64,000 bases of DNA from Ophiura sarsii. Taxonomy: Eukaryota; Echinodermata; Ophiuroidea; Amphilepidida; Ophiuridae. The stretch's first letter is position 1, and every line of letters starts with the position of its first letter. Shown in pieces: positions 45,886-58,160 of this stretch. The DNA is taken from assembly GCA_035610835.1 (NCBI GenBank), contig CM069459.1, positions 26,555,570 through 26,619,569 of the forward strand, in the 5' to 3' direction. The position numbers and the translations under genes were made by a program. The notes below the pieces were generated by a model. That model was not told where the DNA came from. It worked only from the letters and a program-made list of their open reading frames with translations, and made no database searches.

Positions 45886-47890
45886 TTAAGTGGAAACACC
45901 CATGGATAATGGGTGTTTCCATTCAGGTTCCAGTGGTAAATTTGCATTGTCTAATCCAAATGGTTCAATGTCCTATTATACGAATGTACATAGTTAATTT
46001 TCATTATAAAATCTCATTAAGTCCATAAAGTTGCACTGGTATTTTATAACACCACAACATGTATTATCAACAACAGAAATCTCATTTTTGTGAAAATTCT
46101 GCAAAATGTCCTACAATTTTGGCAAAAAAGTGTGACATAAAAAGACTGATTCAAACTAAATTAACAATATGGTGTTTAGTAACTGTGTTATCTGAAGGCT
46201 AAATGATCAATATCAAACTAGCTTTGAATGTTAAACACAATTTTCATAAAGCAAATAACTGAGAAGTAATAATTGAATACATGGCAATTTTACCGTCACG
46301 GTGTAACATTTGGTGTCTCAAAGGCAGTTTAAAATAACAGTGACAATAATCTCCATCTTATTTCCCTTTTGTTGATTTACACGCCTTTCTGATAGGTTAA
46401 AGGATAATAGAGAAGTTAAAGGAGGTGTCCCACAAGCACAACATTGTGCATTAATGTTAGGAAAATAATGATCAAGCCCATATTGCGTAATTATAATCAA
46501 ATCATCATACTTATCACAAAAACAAAAACAAAGTGCCATCTCTCAACATGCAATTTTTAAAATTAGGCCAACATTTATTTTTTGTTATGTTATGTTGTCC
46601 TCGACCGCCCGCTCGTAAGATTTAGGGCCGCTCACAGATTTATTTATTTTGCAGATTTTTTTTTAAAAAAAAATCAGATTTTTTTTTTTTCAGAGATTTT
46701 TTTTTCCAGTTTTTTTCTTCAGATTTTGTTCAGATTTTTATTTAAACAGTTTAAATGGCATTGAATATTACATTAAGTGTTTATAACATGTATTTGTGCG
46801 ACTCTTAAGAGTAATTTCAACTTCTTATTGGCTGAACTTTGAGCTTCCGCTGGTAAAAGAAAGAAAAAAAGAAGACAAAATAAATCCCCCCCCCCCCCAC
46901 CCCGCCCCCGCCCCTCCTCTGTGAAAGTTGTGGAGGACAACATAAAAAAAAAATGGCCTTATTAGCGGCGATCGAAAGCCCCATGTGTCGATGAAGTCAT
47001 AGTTATACAATGTACCTGCGCAAATTAAGCACCAATAATAATGACGTCATCGACACCGGGGCTTTCGATCGCCGTACATTTTAAATGTCGCATATTGAGT
47101 GGTGGCAGTTTTTTTTTATTTTTAATAATTAGTATGATGTGTTGGTCTAAATAACTAAGCAATTTGGGCTCAACAATTACTTTTCTACCATAATGCACAA
47201 TGTTGTGCTTGCGGGACACCTCCTTTAAACTGAAATTGCAACAAACATGGAAAATAAAGCTGTTTTTAAGTTTGAATTTATTACATTTGGTGTCTCCAAA
47301 AATGTTACGCTGTGAGAACTTTAGGGTAACATCGTAGTTAAGTGCTAGCACAATTTATGAATAAATTGTGGATAAACTGTCTCTTGGTATAGGCTCTTAG
47401 CATACATGGAACAAAGTTTCCACTTTATCAATATAATTTGTGTTACAAGGAAACTAAGGTTTGGTGTCTTCGTTACACGGGGACGTATGAAATATCAATT
47501 CCACCACCCAAAAAATCATAGTTAATCCCATCTTTTCACTGTTAATGATGTTTATAGAGTAAAGCAAATTGGTAAATGTCTTTTAGAAAAACCAAAATAA
47601 AGTGATCAGACAGTTTCTGCAGTTGCCAGGCACATTGACACATTTTGGTGTCTCAGTTACACGGGGAGACGAGTAATTCAAAGAAATACTGATGTTATAA
47701 TGGTGAACATGTATCTCTGTGCGCTTCAATGGCCTGTTCTCATCCATTTTCATGAAATAGAATAATGGAACATATTATGAAAGTGGTTATTCACTTAATA
47801 TAGACACATTTTGAATATTTAGACCAAACTTGTGTTACATGTCACGTACCACATTGGCCACTTTATTTATGGAAACACCCATTTACACAT
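45886..47890. repeat. Complex inverted-repeat region
   Basis: A perfect 31 bp hairpin, TGGAAACACCCAT with a GGATA loop, lies near 45890-45920. TGGAAACACCCAT recurs at about 47872. Inverted arms occur at 46416-46456 and 47191-47228 (GGAGGTGTCCCACAAGCAC type), and at 46964-47000 and 47041-47074 (GGCGATCGAAAGCCCC type). TTTGGTGTCTC and TTACACGGGG words recur. It is probably one or more foldback elements, whose borders are uncertain. Confidence 0.5.
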
Positions 47891-47949
47891 TCGACTGAGT
47901 TTCCATAACTTTAAAATTTCCAAATTAATTTGAATCTTAATTCGTCCTA

Positions 47950-48420
47950 CTACAAACATTGTATCCAGCCAGCAGCTTTGTACTTTTCGCCGCTAGCCCT
48001 TTGGTTATCAATCTACCTATAGATCTGATTAACATCTTAAACTGCGTTCAGTGTGTTATGTCGCACCCATGCACCGAGTGCCCGGATTTAGTCCCCGATT
48101 GGGATCCACACTTATTATGTATGGTTCAACATTCATGTTCGCGCAGTGAACGGCGCACCTGTAGTGTAAGTGTTGGTTTGTCTGTTGGCCACCCTCTTAC
48201 TGGTGCAGGGAGCTCTGTTGCCGGAGCTTCCAAGGCTGTCTCAGCTACTGTACAGGCCAGGCCTGTACAGCAAGTTGAGACGGTCGGTGTTATCAGTGGA
48301 AAGGTGGGACTAGTCCCCGTTCAGTACACAGCTCAACCAGGCAACTTAGACGAAAAGCTCGGGGGCTGCCTCTCGAGGTAGTAGCTAACCAGCCGGATGC
48401 ACGTAGCAGCTGCCCGAGGG
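47950..48420 (+). pseudogene. Retroelement gag-like fragment with cysteine motif
   Basis: The open frame 47959-48381 includes MSHPCTECPDLVPDWDPHLL followed by a C/H-rich stretch, then an Ala/Val/Gly-rich tail. Such Cys-rich leaders occur in gag-like proteins of DIRS and gypsy-type retroelements in marine invertebrates. I offer this class tentatively. Base composition is much more GC-rich than the surroundings. No reverse transcriptase lies nearby. Confidence 0.5.
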
Positions 48421-48444
48421 TCTCGGTGCCGGCAGCTACACCGC

Positions 48445-49637
48445 ATATGGGCAATTCCACAGTAAACCAACACCAAATCCTGAAAAATGTCAAAATATTC
48501 AAACACAAATAGAGCAAATAATTCTCTGATTTCATAATTTTAACATTGAACATTCCTTTTCACTTGTAATAGAGAGATAGTTGGGTAAATTTCAACTCTC
48601 TATCTGAAACTTTTAAAATTGGCCTACAGCAAGTCTATGGGAAATATAACGGTCGCACATTGACATACCTGTTATTCACAGTGTTCGACCGTTATTTACC
48701 CTTTCAAGGCTGAGACTCAAAATGTTACATATATTCACTTTTAAAATGATTTTATCATATGGATTTCTATTGAGTTCTTTTTTTAAAACCATTTACATCA
48801 CTGACTGATAATTACCTGAACTATAACATGCATTTTAGTTTACCCCTGTATGTCAATGTTTGACCGTTATAATGTGACATTAAACTGACAAACATAAATT
48901 TCAGTGGTAAAACTGAAATATTTTATAATGTTCACTTTCAAGAAATAATTAATACACTAGTTTCTTCACTGCAAACCATTTTCAATACTAGCTGGTACCT
49001 ATAACATGTATAATTTAGAAAATATATAACGGTCAAACATTGACATACATTTTGGACTGTTACATATGTACATTCTAAAAGCTGTAATTGAAAAAGTTGA
49101 TGTGCTTAATTCCTAAAAATATCAGAGTACCTAACTCTTTTGACATTGACTATGTGTAGGTAATTGGAACACTGCAATATCAGCATTAATACAGGAGGTG
49201 ATCTGCAAGTTTTGGTAAATGTTTGACATACATGTTTGACGGTTATTGCAAAAATGAAGAACGGCTGTTAGTAGCTTTACAAATAAACTAACATTAATTC
49301 TTTCTATGGTTTTGATGGGTGCTGACCATTTGTTTTTGTACTATAATCATTTTTACTGGGTTTATCATTCAGTTTTCTTGAAAAGTTATGATTATAATTA
49401 CCTTTTTTTGTCGTGTCAGGATAACGAGACCCAAATTTGGTCTTTTTTGGCACATGAAAGGTTATAAAATAAAAAACAAAACATGCTATTAGGCTGAACA
49501 TTTCAGGACTATCTCTCCTTACCCTTATCTACTGCATGTAAATGTTACAAGCAAATGATACCAATATAGTTTCCACAAAACAATCATGAATTTCCCAAGA
49601 TACCCGCGGTGTTGGTTTACTGTGGAATGACCCATAT
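48445..49637. mobile_element. 1.19 kb TIR element with TAACGGTCA words
   Basis: The ends share 28 of 30 bases, including CATTCCACAGTAAACCAACA. Inside, TAACGGTCA or its complement occurs at 48647, 48686, 48861, 49027 and 49237, usually joined to ATTGACATAC. It is AT-rich within GC-rich retroelement sequence, so it is an insertion. The target duplication is unclear because the tips are palindromic ATAT. Confidence 0.8.
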
Positions 49638-49659
49638 CCGTCAGCGAAAGCACAGGGTA

Positions 49660-50735
49660 TGCCCCCGCGCCAGTACCAGGCATGCTGGCGGTGGGTGCTG
49701 CTTTGGTTACCTCAGGTAGCCTCGGCACTCTCACCAGCCAGTCGGAGGTAACAACGGTGGCAGGCTCTGGGCCTGCTACTGTATGTTCTACCGGTGGACT
49801 TCCCACAGCGTTTTTTCGCAGGTGGAGGCATAGATTTAATGAATATGAATAGATTTAATCGCCCCATTCAGGCTGAATCGAGTGTGCACTCATCCGCGCT
49901 TAATGGTGGTATTATGTTTAGTGGGTTTGCTGGGCATTATCCTTTTGGTTAATCAGGGATAGCCAGGGCTTACCCATGATGAGTGCTGTTCCAACCGATC
50001 AGTGACTGTGCCCGGTTCTGCCTGTTTCTACTGGGCAAACTTTTCGTTTATTAGCGGTAACTTGCCCAGCAGAAACACGCTTTATGATAGTTATCAGCAA
50101 AGGCGGCCCCTGCGCCTTTAGCAGACATGCTGGTGGCGAGTCTCATCGCCTTGGTTACCTCGGGTAGCCTCCGGCACACTCACCATCAGCCAGTTGGTGG
50201 TTAGGTCTCGACACAGCCTTTTCTGCTGGGGGACTTTTCACCTCCCCCGGGTTCCCGCGGCTAAGCCGCTAGCGCGAATCCGGGAATTAGATATAATTGC
50301 CCTATTCAAGCCGGATCGAATATTCATTCATCCACGCTGAATGTGGTACTATGTGTATTGGTTTAGACGGGCATTACTCTGTCGATCGCTTTGATCCGGG
50401 GTTAAGCCGAAGCTTTAACACAATGAGTAATATCCTGACTGCTCGCGTGGTCGTGAACAACGCTCAGCAGGCGTTTTCCTTGAACCTTCCTATGCTACAA
50501 CACTCGGTGTTTCAGCAAGGGGGGGGGGTGATAGTGCCAGTGTGGCAGGCTATAAATCGAGTGCGGGGCCAAGGGCCCGTACCAGGCATATTAGCCTTGG
50601 GCACAGGTACTGGCATGGCATGGGGCGTGGTTTACCCATGGATGCTCGCTCGGTTCTGTCCATACCTTGACTTTTGTATGCCTGGTCAAGCCCATGAGAT
50701 TTTGAGCAAATTTGAGCAAAAGTTGACAATATTAG
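49660..50735 (+). pseudogene. Decayed retroelement gag-like sequence, two tandem copies
   Basis: Two homologous blocks about 440 bp apart each encode a similar peptide: PGMLAVGAALVTSGSLGTLT near 49690 and ADMLVASLIALVTSGSLR near 50120. Each is followed by a PIQAESSVHSSALN-like stretch. Stops and frameshifts interrupt both. GC-rich composition ties the region to the fragment at 47950. Confidence 0.5.
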
Positions 50736-50739
50736 TTAA

Positions 50740-51095
50740 AGGTAGATGACCCGATCACATTTTCGTAACACAGAATTATTTCAAACATACGGAGATTTTC
50801 ATATCATATGAAAGCTCGTATTTTTCTCATCATCATACTGAAATTTGACGGCCTAAATCGGTATAATTACGGAGAAATCGATGAAATAACGTCGAATTAC
50901 CGCGAATGGTGGTAACCACCGATATAGTTTGTGCACTACTCAATGGGTACAGTTCACAGCATCTTGTGCGTCTAAAATAAGAACCATTAGAGCTATGCAA
51001 CTCAAACTTTGGAACACAACTTTTTTAAGGATGACCTTTCATGTAGAATAGAAAACTTCAAGTTGAAAATCGGAATGTGATCGGGTCATCTACCT
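50740..51095 (+). mobile_element. T2/Kolobok-like TTAA MITE
   Basis: The ends are AGGTAGATGACCCGATCACA and its complement, with TTAA at 50736-50739 and 51096-51099. The copy at 9084-9428 is nearly identical. It is inserted in the gag-like remnant. Confidence 0.85.
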
Positions 51096-51099
51096 TTAA

Positions 51100-52103
51100 G
51101 CTTAGACCTACGTAGTATTGTGCCTAATCATATTTTTTAATTTTACATTTTCGGATTACATTATAAAATCAACAGGTTTGCAAGATGAAAAGAAGAGATT
51201 CCACTGAAGAGACCCCCCCCCCCCCCCCCCCCCCCCCCCACCCCGAGTTCTTCGAAAGGTTGTGACTTGGATTCTGAGGAAGACTCCCAACAAGAAGGCA
51301 TTTGAGCGAGAGAGATGCCAGAAGTCTTGTGCCCGTATGCCATTGCTATGGTGGCACCAGCCTAAAAGCCTGCATTTTTTTGCAGATAAGGTGAGTTTCT
51401 TATTAACTCTGAGCTGGCTGGCTTGATTTTTTAACTCTAAACATAGTATGAAAATCAGCACTTAGTGGGCTCAAAAAACATTTACTAGACCGATGCTATT
51501 CTTGAAGAACCAAAATGTCATTTAGGTCTAGCTAGCCTTCCTTGTGGCAACTTTCATTCTTATACACCTGTTAAATTGGTATTGGTTTTAAAACAAGCCC
51601 TTATCGATGAAAACACGATTTTCTGAAATTTGCTATCTTCGGTAGATACATAGCAATATTAAAATGAAATGGCTGTATCACAATCTGTCAAAAAGGGACT
51701 AAAAGTTAATTTAACATATCAAGATCCTATTTCGAATGAAAGATGCTGTTATACAAAATTGGTCGAGTGAAGTTGAAAGCAATAGATTTTATATTGATTA
51801 TAAATGTTTGAAATCTGATCTTTCATTTGAGTTTATTTTTAACCTTAAGGAATTAGATTTTAGTAATAAGACTATATACTTGTGGAAACATTAAATTTCC
51901 TAACAATTAGTGTAAATAACAAGGACAACATTTGCAAGCTCTGATCGACCCAATGATATGGTAGGTGACGAATACCATTATCTTTTAGTATGTGATTTCT
52001 TTATCTCTCACAGAAATAAATACCTGCAACCTCACTTTCGCATGCAGTCAAACGATATACCAAACTTTTGAACTTCTCAACTCAAATAACAAAATGGTGC
52101 TCA
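51100..52103. other. Gene-free stretch with a poly-C run
   Basis: A C run of about 30 bases lies at 51210-51239. An acceptor-like TTTCTTTATCTCTCACAG ends near 52013, but the frame after it has no recognisable domain. Confidence 0.4.
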
Positions 52104-52325
52104 TAGACGTTATTCTGAACTTATTCATTGGTGATTTCAAGTCTAAAGAGGGAGACATATTCGATGTGACGTCACTAATCATAACGAAAGCAAGGCCACG
52201 ATGGTAAATAAATTGGTGTCCTGTGACGTAATTTACCATCGTTGGCATCGCTCTCGTTATAGTGACGTCACAGCGAGTATGTATCCCTTCTTTAGCCTAA
52301 AATCACCAATTATGAATAACGTCTA
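52104..52325. mobile_element. 222 bp hairpin MITE with CRE palindromes
   Basis: The element folds almost end to end: TAGACGTTATTC and GAATAACGTCTA at the tips, then TTCATTGGTGATTT and complement, then TGACGTCAC in each arm. A TA target is possible. Full TGACGTCA sites sit in both arms (about 52168 and 52263). Confidence 0.8.
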
Positions 52326-52399
52326 TATAGACCTGTATGTAAATATGTGTAAGTTATTTCTTCCAAATTTCTTCAATTTCTTCAATACCTCATAATATT

Positions 52400-52675
52400 T
52401 AGCATTTATATTTTATTCTTTTCTTACGTATTGTGTGGTTTTTATATTTTATTAATTCTTTCCATTGTTGGGTTGAATCGATGTCTTTTGGGTTGGGTCG
52501 ATGTCTTTTGCGCTATTGCGCCATCTATCTGTATTTTGTATGTTGATTATATCTCTCTTATATTACCCGCAAGGGGTCTACAGAGATTGAATAAAAGTTC
52601 AAAGGTCGAACTTTACAGAAATGGAAAAAAAGTCAGTATTTTTATATTCTTGGAAAATAAAATAAATAAATAAAT
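52400..52675 (+). repeat. Probable LINE 3' tail
   Basis: The stretch ATTACCCGCAAGGGGTCTAC and a terminal (AAAT)n run resemble the 3' end of non-LTR elements. No coding part remains. Confidence 0.3.
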
Positions 52676-52741
52676 GTTAATGTTTGTAATCCATTGTTCA
52701 ATATGATTTTTCAAATGATTTCTGTCCATTTTAATTAACAG

Positions 52742-52783
52742 AACAAGTTGTCTCATCCACTGATCTTGCATTTCATAATGAAA
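52742..52783 (+). CDS. Possible 42-base exon upstream of the DDE-like exon
   Basis: The acceptor TTAACAG and a consensus donor AAA|GTAAGT bound it. In the phase that matches the next exon it encodes QVVSSTDLAFHNE. The splice sites are good, but so short an exon needs transcript support. Confidence 0.32.
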
Positions 52784-53632
52784 GTAAGTATTTTAATATC
52801 TACGATATATGATTATTTTTAAAACAGTAAGGTCCGTATGCACAAAACAACTTAAACCCTGTCTAACTTTAAACCTATAGTCTAAATAAAGAATTTTCCT
52901 CCCAGAAAGAATTCTGTATGCTCTTATAATGGGCAATACATTGCATTTTAGTGTTATATTAGCCTAAATTAGGTTACTATAATTTTACATTTGGACTTTG
53001 TTGGGGAGCACACAAAGGATATAAATTTGAAGAATAATTCCAACTTTCAGGGGGTATTCAGACCCCATGGTGTTACAAACAAACAAAAAAGGGGGAAGAT
53101 GAATGAACAAGGAAAACAGAAATTGAAAATACAAATCATTGGATCATTTTGACCTTAGGCGTGGCGAAATAACTAGGCTACATGTTATAAAAAGCAGCGG
53201 TACATTCTGGGGGAGGGGCAGCAGGCCATGCTCTCCCATTATAGATTACATATAAATTAGGCTCAAATCAGCCTCATTTATTTATTCCACGCACGTACCC
53301 ATTCTTGGAATGCTTGAAGTCAAAAATCAAGCTTTGAATTTTCTTAAAATTGTCAAGAAGTTCCAATTTAATTTACGATATGATCATTCGAACAGCGCCA
53401 CCCCTATTTTCAGACCCAACGTTTGCCTTCTTAAAACCGTCCCGAGCAAGCGTGGTCATCCACGTGATATGTTTTCGGTTAAATGGATTCAATAATTTTT
53501 AGTATTGTGAGTAAAGAGCAAGACATATAATCTCCTATTTTAGCTATATCGTCATCAAGTTTCCTTCCATCACGCCAGACTGATTCCTAAAGGAACCCAA
53601 ATTAATGAATATATTTGTTCTTTAATACCCAG

Positions 53633-53821
53633 GACCAGATTACAACGTGAACCATCTTACAAATATGATTTTCTATTCCCGGCTCTACCATGATGCGTAC
53701 CTCGACTCTCCCGTGGTGCTAAGTTACTGCCCTGGTCATTCGTCATTAAATGACATCGAGCGTTTGTGGGGCACAATAACACCACCACTGTCATCGGTTT
53801 ACCTGTCTGATCGCCTGCCAG
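53633..53821 (+). CDS. Exon of a DDE transposase-like gene
   Basis: The acceptor TTTAATACCCAG and the donor CCAG|GTAATT bound a 189-base open exon, phase 1 at both ends. It encodes PDYNVNHLTNMIFYSRLY and then YCPGHSSLNDIERLWG. The two motifs resemble a GPD/N motif and an NxxER motif at the catalytic D and E positions of DDE transposase-like proteins found widely in invertebrates. No catalytic function is shown, since the rest of the protein is not visible. It may be a domesticated gene or an old transposon exon. Neighbouring exons are uncertain. Confidence 0.55.
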
Positions 53822-54277
53822 GTAATTTAGTTTTTTTTACCATCTTGTGTTTAAACATGAACAGTGTTGTCCCTATGCCCATACGATTTTGATTGATTCA
53901 CCTCGTTTGACAGGAAAAACCACAATGTGATCTCCTGATGAGATTGCTAGATTTTAACCATGTGATAGTTTTCACCATCAGTATGGGTGGAAAAGACTAT
54001 AGAATGTGTTATGTTTATCACACGGTCAAATTTGGATCTCATTTTAATTATCCTTACTTCGTGATATGGACAAATCTGATTTTGACTTCGTGATATGGTT
54101 TGCAATAGTCACACTTACACCCCCAGGCATTTAATATTTGTATCATCATATACCACATAGAATCAGGGTTGCACAAAGTTGTTTCTTCCCCAGGAGCAAG
54201 TTCAATTTGAGCTTAACATTTCCCCCTCCACACTTAAACAGGTTTGATAAAAATCAAATTACAATATGTTATAGCTA
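53822..54277. other. Gene-free stretch
   Basis: An acceptor-like CTCGTTTGACAG near 53912 leads into an early stop in the required phase, so no further exon is called. Confidence 0.35.
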
Positions 54278-55186
54278 TACAGGGTGAGTCAAAATAGTCC
54301 GGTCCCGTTTTCAAAAAATCAAGAAAAATACTTCTTGTACAAAATTGGTAATTGTTTTCATTGTTTATGAGAGTAGACATACTTCTTGATACCTGGTGAT
54401 GTTTTCAAGACAATATCATATTCCACGCCAGATTTATAACATTTTTACAAAAAAAACGCGTAATCCAAAGTGTTCCAAGTTTGGTGGTGGATGTTAATTC
54501 TACTGTAATATTAGTTATTCATACAACACAACACACTGTGTAGCTGTTGCAATTTATACCAAAATATCATGGTTTTTTTTGTTGAATCTCTGATAAATTG
54601 AACGATATTGCATGCAAAGTATTTAAATATATTATAATATAACTCAGTATTGCACAAATATATTCATAAAAATGGACTATGCACTTTGCCTGGTAAGTTA
54701 TCACAAACTGTTTAAAGATATAAGATCTGTTTTCTCTCAGACTTCTCTCATATCAGTTCGATTAAAATAACAAGTTTCAAAATATTTTGGTCAACATTTT
54801 GTTAAAACTCAATAATGTTTGTTATAGGCTATCTCTGATTGCACGAAAACTATTGAAAACATAACCGCAAAGACAATAGAATCTCTTTTCCTATTGTAAT
54901 TGCTGCGAATACCAACAAGCCTTCGATTGACTTATTCAAAAGGCGCGCGTTAAACGTTAACATCCATAGGGATCCCTTAGATAAGTTGGAACAGATTTTA
55001 TTTCACAGAATTTAGAAAAATTATCATATCTCCCGTTTCAAATAACAAATGTTAATGAAATAAAATTTAGGTTATAGCTAGTAATGCCACCTTGCTAGGC
55101 AAGTCATTAAATATATTCATTTTAAAATTTTAACTGGTTTAAAAAATCGGAGAAATCGGGACCGGACTATTTTGACTCACTCTGTA
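54278..55186. mobile_element. 909 bp TA-type TIR element
   Basis: The ends are TACAGGGTGAGTCAAAATAG and its near-complement ending TGACTCACTCTGTA, with CCGGTCCCG next inside. TA at the tips fits a Tc1/mariner-type target. There is no open transposase frame. Confidence 0.82.
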
Positions 55187-55392
55187 GTGTTGTTTAGATG
55201 TAGGCCTACTATACCGTACCATAGTATAATTTTACATTTGGGAAGACATATTTGAACGGGGGCATGAAATAAAATGAAGCACGCAAAGCGCGCACAATTT
55301 TTGTGCCATATTTTTGTTAAAATTTTCAAATTTGGTCTAATACTAACTAATTTGGTATGAAATTGCGCGCAAAATGTATAGTTGTTTTTATN

Positions 55393-55491
55393 NNNNNNNN
55401 NNNNNNNNNNNNNNNNNNNNNNNNNNNNNNNNNNNNNNNNNNNNNNNNNNNNNNNNNNNNNNNNNNNNNNNNNNNNNNNNNNNNNNNNNNN
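55393..55491. other. Scaffold gap
   Basis: A run of N just before a palindromic satellite. Confidence 1.
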
Positions 55492-58160
55492 TATAAACCA
55501 ACACGTATGATCAGAGTATAGTTCTAACAATGGGATGTATATGTTAGACCATAAGAAACTCATAACTCGTACTTTTGCATTGTTAACCTACTTTAAAACC
55601 AAAATGGCCGCCAAATTGATGGCCAAAAATGATCAAAAATTGTCAAAATTCCATAAAATAGCATAATATCAACCATAATGCATGATGAAAATATAATTTT
55701 AATGATGGGATGTATGTATTGGACTACAAGTAACGCATATACAGTATTCTTGCTTTGTCAACATAGTACAAAATCCAAAATGGCTGCCAAAATGGCCCCC
55801 AAAGTGGTTCCCGAAGTGGCTGCAAAAATTGTCAAATTCCATAAAATGGGATAATATCAACCTAAATGTATGATGAAAATATAGTTTTAATGATGGGATG
55901 TATGTATTAGACCGCCACTAACTCATATCTAGTATTTTTGCTTTGTTAACATACTTAAAAATCCAAAATGGCCCCCAAAATGGGTCCCAAAATGACTGAA
56001 CAAATTGTTGGAATTCCATAAAATGGGCTAATATCACCCAAAAAGTATGATGAAAGTATAGTTTTAACATTGGGGTGTATGTATTAGACCACTAATAACT
56101 CATATCTACTATTATTTGTATTGTAATAACATACTTTAAATCCAAGATGGCCACCAAAATGGCCGCTGTAAATGTAAAAATAGTCTATATACATGAGTGT
56201 ATGATAATCCAAAATAGATATTGTGAGAGTGTATATTACATCAAATCCACCAAATAGATGTTCTAAACTGGTAAGCTATTGCTTTTAGAAATAAGGCCCA
56301 CATCTGTGACAATTTTGATTCCAATCACTTTCCAAAATGGCAGCCAGAATGGTTCAGTTGATGTTAAATGACCTAAAACAATTGTTTTGTATTGTAAATG
56401 AACAAACAATTGTTTTGTATTGTAAATGACCGGTACTATGTAATACCAATACCCCCAAATCGAATGGGACAGCATTCACTACATGTCTATGATAAAGCCT
56501 AGGGGCTGTATATCTAGTTTTAGTATTCTAAAATATCCAAGATGGCTGTAAAAAGTTAAAATAGCTGAAAAACAGTTAGTTTATTGTTAGTATTACATTA
56601 TATATGATCACATTATTATATCTACAGCTTTTAAGCCATCCAGTAAATGTGTTTGTATATGTGACAAGGATGATTGAATTGTATAGACTCCATTTTGACA
56701 ACGTCATGTTATTAAGATGGGCATTATAATGAACATTTCATTAAAATTATCTCCAAATGGCCAAAATAATTACCACGGGTGGCCACCAATTGATAATAAT
56801 ATATATGACCAGAATTAAAAAAATGGAGTCTATACCATTTAATCATACTTTGTCACCTACAGATACGTTTACTTGGTGGATTAAAATCTATATTTATAAT
56901 CTTTTGGTCATATCTAATGTAACACTAGCAATAAAACTAAAAAGGTTTTTCAGTTATTTTAACATTTTGCAGACATCTTGGATACTTTAAAATACTCAAA
57001 CTAGATCTACAGCCCCTAAACTTGATCATAGACATATGTTAAATGCTGTCTTATTAGATTTGGGGGTATTAGTATTACATAAAATGGTCATTTAAACAAT
57101 TGTTTTAGGTAATTTAACATAAACTTAACCATTCTGGCAGCCATTTTGGAAAGTGATACAGAATCAAAATTGTCAAAGAGATGAGCCTTATATCTAAAAG
57201 AAAAAGCTAAGCAGTTTTAAAAACATACTATTTGGTGAATGTGATGTAATATACACTCTTACAATGTCTATTGTGGATTATCATTCACTCATGTAGACTA
57301 TTTTAACATTTACAGCGGCCGTTTTGGTGGCCATCTTGGATTAAGTGTACGTTATTACAATGCAAATGTTAAAACTATACTTTCTTCATACATTTTGGTT
57401 GATATTATACCATTTTATGGAATTTCGACAATTTGTTCAGTTATTTTGGGATCCATTTGGTGGCCATTTTTAAGTATGCTAACAAAGCAAAAATACTAGA
57501 TATGAGTTACTAGTGGTCTAATACATACATCCCATCATTAAAACTGTATTACATCTTACATTTAGGTTGATATTATCCCATTTTATGGAATTTGACAATT
57601 TTTGCAGCCACTTCGGGAACCATTTTGGGCCACTTTGGCAGCCATTTTGGATTTTGAACTATGTTAACAAAGCATCAATACTGGATATGAGTTACTAGTG
57701 GTCTAACACATACATCCCATCGTTAAAAATATATTTTCATCATACATTTCGGTTGATATTATGCTATTTCATGGAATTCTGACCACTTTTTACCATTTTT
57801 GGCCATTCATTTGGCGGCCATTTTGGTTTTAAAGTATGTTATCAAAGCAAAAATACTAGATATGAGTTTTTAAGGGTCTAACACATACATCCCATTGTTA
57901 AAACTATACTCTGATCATACATGTTGGTTATATATGCCAATATATGGAATTTTATCATTTTTGGCGGCCATTTTGGCGACCATTTTGGATTTAGATGTGT
58001 TAACAAAGCAAAATATCCGGATATGAGTGTCTAGTGGTCTAATACATACAGTACTGCGTTATTTACATCCAACAGAGTTTCCAATATTCATCATTAGTTT
58101 ATTAGTGTGCTTTTTGTTTGCATTTTGGCGGCCATTTTGAAAATGTGCTGATAACACACA
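55492..58160. repeat. Palindromic satellite with AAAATGGCNGCC words
   Basis: Units of about 180-190 bp carry GATGGGATGTATGTATTAG and CATAAAATGGGATAATATC. They run forward to about 56700, then the whole order repeats inverted about an axis near 56740. The word CCAAAATGGCNGCC or its complement occurs about a dozen times. The left part probably continues into the gap. Confidence 0.88.

Noticed and set aside
53310..53495. 61-codon frame upstream of the DDE-like exon
   Set aside because: It ends in a stop before any donor and shows no similarity to the expected protein.
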